Source of the DNA: Fulvia fulva
Taxonomy: Eukaryota > Ascomycota > Dothideomycetes > Mycosphaerellales > Mycosphaerellaceae
Direction: 5' to 3'
NCBI RefSeq assembly: GCF_020509005.1
Contig: NC_063017.1
Span: forward strand, 4,278,001-4,342,000
Length of the DNA stretch: 64,000 nucleotides
The notes beneath the pieces were generated by a model that did no database searches, was not told where the DNA came from, and saw only the letters and a program-made list of their open reading frames with translations. This document shows, one piece after another, positions 11,217-20,542 of this stretch (position 1 is the stretch's first letter; every line of letters starts with the position of its first letter). A program made the translations under genes and the position numbers.

Positions 11217-11842
11217 ATGACTTCAAGCAAATCACTCCAGGACTCGCCAGGCGACGAATACATACCTGTACCAGTACAGATGAAGATACCGCATGTGGAC
11301 TTCATATACCGATTGAGCTGCAATATGGCGGAAGACAACCATGTCGTTGGAGCACCCTTCAATGCCTTGCACACTCGCATAATCATGCCTATCGTTGATG
11401 GGACCGTCAAAGGGCCGAGGATATCAGCGACGATCGAACGAAACAGCGGCGCCGACTGGGGCACGACGATCCAAGGAGCACATGTCAGTCTTCATGTCAC
11501 TTATGCTGACAGACTACTCACTTCCGAACACAGTTCATGAAATTGGACGCTCGATACACACTCAAGACCGACGACGGCGAATACATATATGTCCGGTCCA
11601 AAGGCATCTTCTCCCCATCTGCAGATGACTTCTTCGCTTCAGGACATCCAGACAGCATGTCTCACTCCGACGTCGAATGGTTCTCCAGGCTTCAGTTTGA
11701 TGCAGGTTCAGGCCCATACAACTGGATGAACAGCATCTTTGCTATTGGAGTACTGTCGATGCACGAGCGCAAGATTATCATTGACGCTTATCGGGTGACC
11801 AACTTTCCTGGGCAGGAGCCCAAAGACATCAGAGCACGATGA
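11217..11842 (+). CDS. DUF3237 family protein
   Basis: This small beta-rich protein of the DUF3237 family has unknown biochemical role. Exon 1 (11217-11483, 89 codons) and exon 2 (11534-11842) join in phase 0 across a 50-nt intron (GTCAGT donor, ACACAG acceptor), giving 191 residues. Family hallmarks are the VDFIYRLSCNMAE start, NSGADWGTTIQGAH across the junction into FMKLDARYTLKTDDGEYIYV, and the late DAYRV. The gene is tail to tail with the amidase, with only six bases between stop codons. It is the first member of a run of metabolic genes extending to the arylsulfotransferase-like gene. Confidence 0.85.
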
Positions 11843-11848
11843 ACAGAG

Positions 11849-13770
11849 CTACAGAACTGATTTTAGGCTTCCGCTGTTGCTCAAGACTTCTTCGATTGCG
11901 CCTGACACTTGCAATAGTCTTTCGTCTTCCTGCCTCATGCCCACGACTTGAATGCAGAGCGGCGCACTGGCAAAGTCCGATGGTCCTGTATCTAGTGGCG
12001 ACATCAGCGACATGCTCAATCAAAACCATGCTCAGATCGAGGACTCACAAAGGCTATAATTCTTGCGGTCCATGTCACCGTGCCTGGCGTTCTCGAGAGA
12101 GTCTGCTTCATCTCCTGGCTGCACCCTACCCGTCGGAAGTATCACCGCTGGATAGTCGAGGAAGTTCCAGAGAGCAGTGTATGTCACCGGACCCCACTCA
12201 TCAATTGGAGTAGCTGTGGTGGCTGCTGATGGCAAGATGAGGGCATCGAGCCGGTTGTCAAGCCAGAGTCTGTGATAAATGGCCTGGATTCTCTCTCGCA
12301 CAGCATTCATCTCGAATAACTCGTCCAAGGTCGCTCCAGGGATACCGGCCAGATTCACTCGCCTGACCGACTCAATCTCTGGCTCACCACTCTCCAGGAG
12401 GCGGTCTTGAATAAACTGGTGATGATGTCAGCGCATGGTCAGAATGCGTGTGTTGAGAAACATCGGACTTACCTTGCAACCGTCAAGTGCAAACATTCGA
12501 AAGGCCGTTCCCAATGCTTCATGTACGTCTGGCAGGTGGATCGGGATCACCTCAACTCCTGCTCGTGTCAACTGCTTCGCCGTTCCTTGCATCGTCCGCC
12601 TTACTGGCGGCCAAGGAGTAAACGCTCCATCTTCGAAGGCAATTCCGATTCGAAGCTCACGGGTCGCTTCGTGGCCTATCCAGGACAGGTGCAGCGAGCA
12701 AGGATCATATCGCCAGGGCTGCGCTTCTATGATCGTCTTCATGAAGTATGAGCAAGAACGCAGAGTGGTTGCCATAGGACCAGCTACAGCCGCGATTCCA
12801 CACATGCCAGGTGGAGTGACATGTCGTTGACCGCCATAAGGGACAATATCTGCACTGGGTCGAAGGCCGTAGATGCCATTGCAGAGGCTAGGTATGCGGA
12901 TGCTGCCGGCGATCTGTCTTGCTATCAGCCAATTCGTAAAGCCATCATGGGGCGAACAGCAATCTCACATCTGAACCGATGCCGAGCACACTGCCTCTCA
13001 TCGCAATGAGAGCACCTTCGCCACCCGACGAACCACCAGCAGTCAGGTTAGAGTTGGCTGGATTCAAAGTACGACCGAATAGGTTGTTGTCGGAATCGGC
13101 CGTCATCATCGTCTGTGGAGTATTCTGCGAGTGTATCAGTATAAACCTACGAAATTAATTGAGGCGCGGGTTCATACTGTCTTGCAGTACAGGACAGCGC
13201 CCAAGTCCAGGAGCATCGCTGGCAAGAATGAATACTCTTCATCCGGCTGAAACGCCCAGCATACTATACCGGTGGTCGAGTCTCTTCCCGGAATCTTGAA
13301 GGCGTCTTTGAGCGAGATTGGAAGTCCATGGAGTGGCCTTAACGGACCGTCAGGACTGTTGGCTTGTTCTTCATCGAGTTCGCGTGCTCGTTGGATGGCC
13401 TCCTCGAAGAACATCTCGGTCAAGCAGTTGGTCTGTTCCCTCCATCAGCGTTGCTCCACGCTTGCATTGCCATGCTCAATACCAGTTGCTGAGCTATGGC
13501 CGCTCGCTTGCAAAAAGCAACAGTCACCTCTACAGCGCTGTACTTTCTGGAGCGGATCTTGGCGACAAGATCTACTGCATCATTGTCGGATGTCATCTCC
13601 AGCTCGCGAATGGTCAAGATGCCGCATTTTGCTGGCACATCACGGACATCGAGGCCGGACTCAATTGTACCTTTGATCTGCCATTCCGATGGAATCCTGC
13701 TTTGTCGTTCCTCACGCTTCCGGCGTCCTATCTCGAGGTAAGTTGGCGTCGCATCCTTCTCTGGAAGCAT
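11849..13770 (-). CDS. Amidase (acetamidase-like, amidase-signature family)
   Basis: Amidase-signature enzymes hydrolyse carboxamides. Six exons give 549 residues: 13483-13770, 13178-13432, 12969-13124, 12473-12913, 12049-12415 and 11849-11991. The five introns are 50-57 nt with GTATTG, GTATGA, GTGAGA, GTAAGT and GTGAGT donors. All are phase 0 except the last, which splits a codon after its first base. The catalytic triad is visible: Lys138 in LPISLKDAFK, the cis-Ser at 213/214 in AGGSSGGEGA, and the nucleophile Ser237 in GSDIAGSIRIP, which spans an exon junction. The N-terminus (YLEIGRRKREERQSRIPSEW) is typical of fungal acetamidases. The start was set at the first AUG in frame. No signal peptide is evident, so a cytosolic enzyme is likely. 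The substrate cannot be told. Confidence 0.92.
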
Positions 13771-14536
13771 CTTCAGAGCTGGGTCGAGTAGAAGCACGAA
13801 TGATATCAAGATGCCACTCGCAGCAGGACAAAAGGACCCCGGGCACTTCTATACTCGAGCTTTCGCTACCACGGAAGCGGTAGTCGAGCACGGCAGCACT
13901 CCGTAGTCGTGCCGTGTCTTCGCGAGGTAGCATGATGAACGCGAACTGGCTGTATGGCGTTAGCGGGGCAACTTGTTGCCATTGTCCTGTCGCCTGTCTG
14001 AGAACTGCCGAAACGCGTCTCATCATGTGCCTCGACCGAAAGCTCGTGCAAGCAATGTGACCTGATAGAAAAGGTAAGCACATTGGAATACCAAGAAGCG
14101 AATCCGAGAAAGTACGTATCAAGAGGACAGCATAGAAGTAGAGGTCACGACATTTGCCTTTGAAGTTGTGCATGGCATGCATGAATCCAAAACGCGGTTA
14201 TCCCAGAACAGTTTAGCCCCTGGGACGATGTCCCTGGGCTCCCTTATCAACATCATCTTCACGTCTCTTTGAGGGGAAAGAGACGAAACACTTTCAATAC
14301 TGCAGACTATGGTGATGTTGATGCCGACAACGAGATCCGCGATCAGCATGCGGCTTCAACATGACTGCCGATATCAAGCTGAGCCGAGAAGGTTGTATCT
14401 CGACGCGACACTGCCGATACACTTTGGATCCAAGAAGCAACCATGAACCGGGCAACATGTGTATAAGAAAGACCCTTGGTCACGCATATTTATTCGTCAA
14501 TGTTGTGTTCAATGATCATTCGAATCAGTATTGAAC
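13771..14536. other. Divergent intergenic region between amidase and MFS transporter
   Basis: These 766 nt separate the two start codons. A minus-strand open frame extends to 14182, but it overlaps the amidase 5' end out of frame and looks fortuitous. No clear operator was seen. A shared promoter would fit co-regulation of the pair. Confidence 0.45.
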
Positions 14537-16322
14537 ATGCCTACTACTCCACTTGACTTACCAGACTACGAAGTCGTGCCTGGGACTGTCTACCTCATCG
14601 AAGGCTCCCATCAAGCCGGCGGTGTTCAGGACATCATCTTGCTACCACCTCCCTCGTCCGATTTGAAAGACCCTCTCGTACATCAAACTCATTCTCATAC
14701 GTGAGCTATATGCTGACAATGGCCAGAGATGGTCACGATGGCGAAAGGCTTATCACCTCTTCTTACTCGTGTGAGAACCTCTCACGTCGATACTTATCAT
14801 CACACCTAATTCTCCTTCAGTACCTACAGCTCCGTCCTTGGTGCCCTCACGAACTGGGAGTCACCAATCTACATCGATCTCGGCCAGCACTACCAAACAA
14901 AAGTTGACAATCTAAACATCGGCTCAGCAATAACGATCCTCATGCTCGGTGTCGGTAACGTCGTCTTCGTCCCTCTATCCAACAGTTTGTATTCCACCGC
15001 CCCTCAATGCGTCCCACCCCCTACTAATACCCTCGCCCCCAGAGCTCGGCCGCCGTACAATCTACATCTGGACCCTCCTCCTCGTCCTCCTCTCCCAAAT
15101 CTGGCTCGGCCTCTCCACCACCATCGGCGACTTCCAAGGCGCCCACGTTCTCCTCGGTATAGGTGCCGCGCCCTTCGAAGCGCTTGTTGCCATCTCAATA
15201 TCGGACGTCTGGTTCGCGCACGAACGAGGGTCGAAACTGGGAGCTTACGTTTTCGGTCTGGCGTTTGGGAGCTTCGTTGGTCCAATTTGTGCTGGGTATA
15301 TGTCGACGAGCCAAGGGTTTAGATGGATTTACTGGTGGGGGGCGATCTTGACGGGAATGCTGTGGGGATTGTTCTCCTTTACGTTTGTGGAGAGTCGGTT
15401 TGTTAGGGTGGGGGGTACGGTGAGGTCTGGGGTCGTTGTGGTGAGGAAGGATGCCGGGCTTTCCAGTCCTTTACCAGTGTATGGCGATGATAAAACTGCA
15501 CAGCTGCAACAGGATATCAACCTATCCCCACGAGCCGGCGAAGTCCTCGAATCAGACCACTGGTCATTCCAAGCCAGCCTCTTCAAAACATACCCCGACC
15601 CCTGGCCCCAAATCATCAGCGAATTCTGGCGACCCCTCAAAGTCTCTATCCTCCCCGCCGTGTTCTGGTGCGGCCTCAACTACGGCACCTGCGTCTCCTG
15701 GCTCGCCGTCATGGCCACAACCATTGCCGAAGTCTTCGCCCCTCCTCCTTACTCCTTCACCAACAACAACCTCGGACTAATCTGGATAGCGCCCATGATC
15801 GGCTCCCTCATCGGTGCCTACTTCTCCGGTCCCTTGAACGACCGCTTCACCCTCTATCTCAGTAACCGCAACCACGGCTGGAGCGAGCCAGAGTTCCGCT
15901 TATGGGCTTTCATCCCTAGCGCAATCATCATGCCGGCGGGTTTGATCTTGTATGGTGTGACGTCGGCGCATGGGATGCATTGGATTGTGCCGATTGTGGG
16001 GACGGGGTTTGTAGGATTTGGATTGAGTGTGGGTGGGACTGTAAGTATGAGTTACATCATTGATTGTTACAAGGAGATTGATACGCATGCGATTACGACT
16101 ATTATTCTGATCCGCAATCTGGTGGGCTTTGCAATCACCTGGGCGATTCAGCCTTGGATTAATGGGATGGGACAGCAGAATGCGTTCATCTTGGTGGGCG
16201 TGCTGAGTTTTGTGATTACGGGGTTTGCTGGGGTGTTCATTGTTTTTGGGAAGGCATGGAGGAGGGCAATGTCAGAGTTGTGTGCTAGGCTGGCTGCTGA
16301 GGCACCGGCAGCGTCCATGTGA
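14537..16322 (+). CDS. MFS transporter (DHA-like)
   Basis: This is a major facilitator transporter of 542 residues in the plasma membrane. Four exons are supported: 14537-14677, 14727-14770, 14821-14984 and 15043-16322. Introns have GTACAT, GTGTGA-type (GTGAGA) and GTTTGT donors, with CTGAC, CTAAT and CTAAT branch sites. The N-terminus carries the usual VPGTVYLIEGS then DPLRWSRWRKAYHLFLL entry to helix 1. A loop 2-3 motif-A remnant reads SNKLGRRTIY. Helices through LGIGAAPFEALVAISISDVW and the C-half (SYIIDCYKEI, TTIILIRNLVGFAITW) follow. Its position between an amidase and an arylsulfotransferase-like gene suggests uptake or export of a related small molecule. The tail is 32 bases from the stop of the next, convergent gene. 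Confidence 0.9.
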
Positions 16323-16354
16323 GTGGCGAGGGGTGAGATCAATGCTACCTTCAT

Positions 16355-17914
16355 CTATTCGTCTATGTCGATACGCTTGTAGCCATGCCGCCAGCGACTC
16401 GCCAGGGGCAGTGCCGTGCGAACCAAAGAGATCCCGCCAAACAGAGCAAGTGTGTAGACAATCACAGACGAGACGCTGATGTGGTAGCGCAGACTGGTGA
16501 GCGTGCCTTCATCTGTCGTCAGTTCTTCGTCCTGCGCCTCCTCCTGCAATTCTTGCGATGTCATAATGCTCGCATCAGCAGCGATACCATAGCTTGCGAG
16601 TGCCGTCTCAGGAATCATCGCCAGACTGGACCCCTGGAGGACCGTCCCGTGGATGTCTATAGCCTCAACGTAGCCATATCTGACCAGACTAGGCGCAACG
16701 AAGGCAGTCTCGAAGCCACTCCTGGTGGCATTTCCAAGCCATTTGCAAGGTCTATCTTCTGTGTCGCAACCATAGAACGACCACGAAGCAACCTCAGTCG
16801 CACCATTGCAAGAGGTGTAGAAAGTGGACACCACACCATTGGAAGTAGCCATAGGTGCAATGGCTAAGGCTGGAAGTTCCTTAGGCCGACCCACCCATGC
16901 GGCCTTGTAACCACGGTAAGATGACATCCGATCTGAGACATACTTGGCTTCCATCACCAGGTCAGTCGCGGTGTGTTCGCTGAGGTATCCTTCGAGACCC
17001 CACTCGATGAGTAGCGTTGCCGTTCGAACGTCGTCTTCTCCACTGAGCACCTGAACATTGCCGAGCTTATGTGACGTCCCTGCATCCGGACGATCGATAC
17101 GACGAACAATCTCCGCCGTCATACCAACCGTGTCCAACAAGATGAACTTCACCGCCGATGTCTGTTCGGGGATCTCTCGGTTACGACCCTCATCATCGCC
17201 ATGGTTATCGAAGACGGAGATCAGGGTATGCGTAGCATTATCAGACCAGATCCGGGCATGGTGTTGCCACACAAACTCGAGGCCGTCGTCTTCTGTGGCA
17301 AAGTCCGATGCGTACCCACCAAGCCTCCATATGACCTGTCCAGAAGTGCCAGAAACTTTATATATCGTGCTGGTATGCCGCGCCGACACCAGATAATCGC
17401 CATTCGCGAACTTGTCCACTGCGTTAATATGGAAGAAGTCCCAGACTCCATCATAGTCCTCTACCTGTCCTGCAGCATCGTAGCTCTCGTTAACTCTTAC
17501 ACCGCCAGCCAAAGCGTCCCATTCGAACACCGTCTTGCCCGAGCTCAGCTCAATTTCGCGAAAGCCAGGGTTCGCGAGAACGCGCTCTCCCTGACCTATT
17601 TCCGTTGCGTTGTGACCTTGCCATCTGTTTGTGCTGACCAGGGCTGTGTGGCTACCGGTAGCCTCGAGGACGTTGAACTCATGCAGATCGTACCAGCCAT
17701 CATGGGATCGTGCTACTTCTTCGTATTGGTCGTTCAGGATGACCACGGCGGAGTCCGTGTCGAGTCCGTCGTTGAGGTCCTCGCCTGTGATGTAGAGAGA
17801 CAGATGAGGCGCGCCTTTGTATGTGACGGGTTTGAAGCCGAAAATGTTTCTATTGTTGTACTTTCCAGCTCCGCTCCAGATCAGATTACCCTTGCGCTTG
17901 GTGTCGATGTGCCT
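16355..17914 (-). CDS. Arylsulfotransferase-like (ASST family) protein, 5' end unresolved
   Basis: This protein resembles fungal secreted or anchored ASST beta-propeller proteins. Coding is clear from about 17911 down to the stop. It starts with GNLIWSGAGKYNNRNIFGFK near 17890, and includes HEFNVLEATGSHTALVST, DFFHINAVDKFANGDYLVSARH, IWRLGG, WQHHARIW, ISVFDNHGDDEG and GNVQVLSG, which follow the family pattern of repeated His-containing blades. The C-terminus has a hydrophobic helix (SVIVYTLALFGGISLV) and a short basic tail, so membrane anchorage is likely. In-frame extension stops at a TGA just above 17914, so at least one N-terminal exon with the expected signal peptide lies in 17915-18400. 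I could not place it with confidence. Confidence 0.8.
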   Translation of the reverse strand, partial: RHIDTKRKGNLIWSGAGKYNNRNIFGFKPVTYKGAPHLSLYITGEDLNDGLDTDSAVVILNDQYEEVARSHDGWYDLHEFNVLEATGSHTALVSTNRWQGHNATEIGQGERVLANPGFREIELSSGKTVFEWDALAGGVRVNESYDAAGQVEDYDGVWDFFHINAVDKFANGDYLVSARHTSTIYKVSGTSGQVIWRLGGYASDFATEDDGLEFVWQHHARIWSDNATHTLISVFDNHGDDEGRNREIPEQTSAVKFILLDTVGMTAEIVRRIDRPDAGTSHKLGNVQVLSGEDDVRTATLLIEWGLEGYLSEHTATDLVMEAKYVSDRMSSYRGYKAAWVGRPKELPALAIAPMATSNGVVSTFYTSCNGATEVASWSFYGCDTEDRPCKWLGNATRSGFETAFVAPSLVRYGYVEAIDIHGTVLQGSSLAMIPETALASYGIAADASIMTSQELQEEAQDEELTTDEGTLTSLRYHISVSSVIVYTLALFGGISLVRTALPLASRWRHGYKRIDIDE

Positions 17915-18699
17915 GTTTCACCTGGCGGAACTTGCAGGAGGTCACTGGAGGTGGAGGTGGGCCCGGAGTAGTGGTGGTCTCGGCAATGGCTTATGTTCGG
18001 ACAGCTCGCTTGCGCGATGGGACGCCAGATCCAGTGCCTCTACCTGTCTAGAACGCCTTGCCATTGAACTCGACGCCTCTCAACATGCTTCTCTGCATTT
18101 TGTAGTGCATCGAGGGATGTATTGCTTCGCATCCATGAGGTGGAATACCAAAATATGCTCGGCCGAGCCGGAGACGTGAGAATTCCTCTTGCATCCGGCT
18201 CCCGCATTCACAATTTCGGGGGATTCCAGAGCGTCTTCGGTTCCAGCAGATGATTGTGACCGCGTCATCTGCCATGGCGTCGCTGCAGGTGGTGCAGCAC
18301 ATGTCGGCAAATGTGGAGAATCGCAAAGTTATCCCTCGACGACGATGTTAGACGAGTACAAGGTTACAACGCGTAAGCCCGTACTGCTGTCGGTCGATTG
18401 CACGAAGTCTAGACTTTGAAGCGTGTTTAAACAGATCGAGACACGAGAAAGTAGCAGCCTAAGGCAGATACTTTGAACGGGCACTATCAATTGTCAACCA
18501 AGTTTGATGTGATGAGTCAATAAGCCGCTCATAGCCATCCACCTAGTGGCCACAGCCACCTCAAGGCCAATGAGGCTAAAGCCCAATCCACCATGGCCAG
18601 ACAACGCTAATTCTACTGTAGCCATTGCATATCAAAGCCTCGGCCCAGCGAGCATCTTATGCTTTCGTGCTTTCAATTGGGTATCATCGTTACTATACC
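17915..18699. other. Region probably holding missing 5' exon(s) of the ASST-like gene
   Basis: No complete frame is evident here. Minus-strand frames at 17915-18050 are open for about 40 codons and could be part of the missing N-terminal exon. The part nearest 18699 is the 3' flank of the GAR synthetase gene and shows no AIR synthetase coding. Confidence 0.4.
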
Positions 18700-20064
18700 T
18701 CACTTCTGCTGACGCAATGCACGCCCAGCAATATCCTTGCGGAACTGCCTGCCTTCAAACTTGATGTACTCCACGCCCTCGTAAGCCTTCTTGACAGCTT
18801 CCTGAAGGGTGCTGCCTGTGGCCGTTGCCGCAATGACACGACCTCCGTTGGTCACTAACTGTCCATCCTTGAGAGCAGTGCCAGCGTGGAAGATATATCT
18901 GCCCTCACTCTCCTTCTCTTCAGCTACCTGCATCGAGATACCCTTCGCGTACGATCCAGGGTAGCCGCCAGCCGCAAGAACAACTGTGCATGCGCTTTCA
19001 GGCCTGATGTCGAGTTTTTGTGAGCTCAAGGAACCGTTTGTGCAGGCCAGCATGAGCTCAGCAAGGTCCGACTTGAGAAGTGGGAGGCAGGACTGCGACT
19101 CTGGATCGCCAAAACGGACATTGTACTCCAGCAACTTTGGACCATTCTTGGTCAGCATGAAGCCAGAGAAGAGGCATCCAATGAATGGCATGCCATCAGC
19201 TCGCATTCCGTCGATTGTGGGCTTAAGCACTGCCCTGTCGATCTCGTCCAGCACTTCCTTGGTCGCGATTGGGGCAGGTGCGTAAGTGCCCATTCCACCA
19301 GTGTTGGGGCCCTGATCATTGTCGAATATTCGCTTGTGGTCTTGAGCCGGAGGTAGTGACAGTATGTTGTTTCCATCAGAGAGTGATAAGATGCTAATCT
19401 CATCGCCCTCAAGGAACTCCTCGATGACCACGCTGTTGCCAGCATTACCAAACTCCTTGTCCAGCATGATCTCTTTCAGTGCACTTTGCGCCTCCTCTTT
19501 GGTCGCCGGAATGATGACACCCTTACCAGCAGCCAGACCATCAGCCTTGATCACGACAGTGTAATCAACCTTGTTTAGGTGCTGCTTCGCGGCATCGTAG
19601 TTGTCGAAGTTCTCGTATCGAGCGGTTGGGATGTTGTGCTTCTTCATGAAGTCTTTCGAGAAGGTCTTGCTGCCTTCCATCTTGGCCGCTGCGAGACTAG
19701 GCCCGAAGACGCGGACATTAGGAAGGTGCTGCTCGAAGACATCTGTGATGCCCGCAACGAGCGGTGCTTCTGGACCAGGCACAACGAAGTTGAGATGATT
19801 CTTCTTCGCATATTCTATGAGAGCAACGAAGTCTTCTTGAGAAACCGAGGAGACATTGCGACACTTCAGAACACTACGATATCGTCAATTCACGCCGATC
19901 AATGCGATCTGAGGTCTGCTGTACCTTTGGACTTACCCAGCCGTGCCTCCATTGCCAGGTACTACGTGGATCTCCTGCACGAGAGGAGATTGCGACAACT
20001 TCCAGGCGAGGGTGTGCTCACGACCACCATTGCCGATCAGCAATATACGCAGTTGTTCCGCCAT
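18700..20064 (-). CDS. Phosphoribosylamine-glycine ligase (GAR synthetase), monofunctional
   Basis: This enzyme makes glycinamide ribonucleotide from phosphoribosylamine, glycine and ATP in de novo purine synthesis. Exon 1 (19937-20064) and exon 2 (18700-19873) join inside a Gly codon across a 63-nt intron (GTAAGT donor, TCGTAG acceptor), giving 433 residues. The N domain starts RILLIGNGGREHTLAWKLSQ. ATP-grasp features include VIKADGLAAGKGVI, QDHKRIFDNDQGPNTGGMGT and EYNVRFGDPESQ. The C-terminus ends soon after GRQFRKDIAGRAL. In yeast and most ascomycetes this domain is fused to AIR synthetase (ADE5,7, about 780-800 residues). Here a TGA ends it at the linker and no second domain follows. Confidence 0.92.
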
Positions 20065-20542
20065 AACGTATAGTGTTGTGCACGAGTCGCATGTGTGCAA
20101 GCTCGAAAATATTTCTGGCAAAGAACGAAGGAACGAGGGGCACCATCCTCGCTTTGGCTCGCATAACGTTTTGGCGGGGATAGTCTTGAATGGCTGTGGC
20201 GTTGCAGGCACAGCCACATGTTTTCGGATTGCGCCTTCCCAGTGACGTTGGACGGGGCAGGATGCAACAGCTACTACTTTCCGCAGCTGCTTGTCGAACG
20301 CGTAAGAGTAGTCTTAGCCTTGCTGTAGGAATGCTGTCGCCTATCGTGCAACATCTATAACTCAAGACATAGTACTGAAACATATCTGCATTAGCACTGC
20401 TTGCCTCGCCCTGATATACTGCCCTGCTTCATGCTTCGCTCGTGAAAGCCAAATCCGAGCAGGCAGCCACACTACAGCAGGCCGATAAGCAAGTGCCACA
20501 CGTGTGCGAGGGCTACCTAGGACGTATACCTAAGCAATCAAG
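20065..20542. promoter_or_regulatory. Divergent promoter of GAR synthetase and MINDY genes
   Basis: These 478 nt lie between two divergent starts. There is no convincing coding potential and no specific motif is assigned. Confidence 0.45.

Noticed and set aside
13712..14182. Minus-strand frame upstream of and overlapping the amidase start
   Set aside because: It is out of frame with the amidase, which has its own well-placed AUG. It is probably leader sequence.
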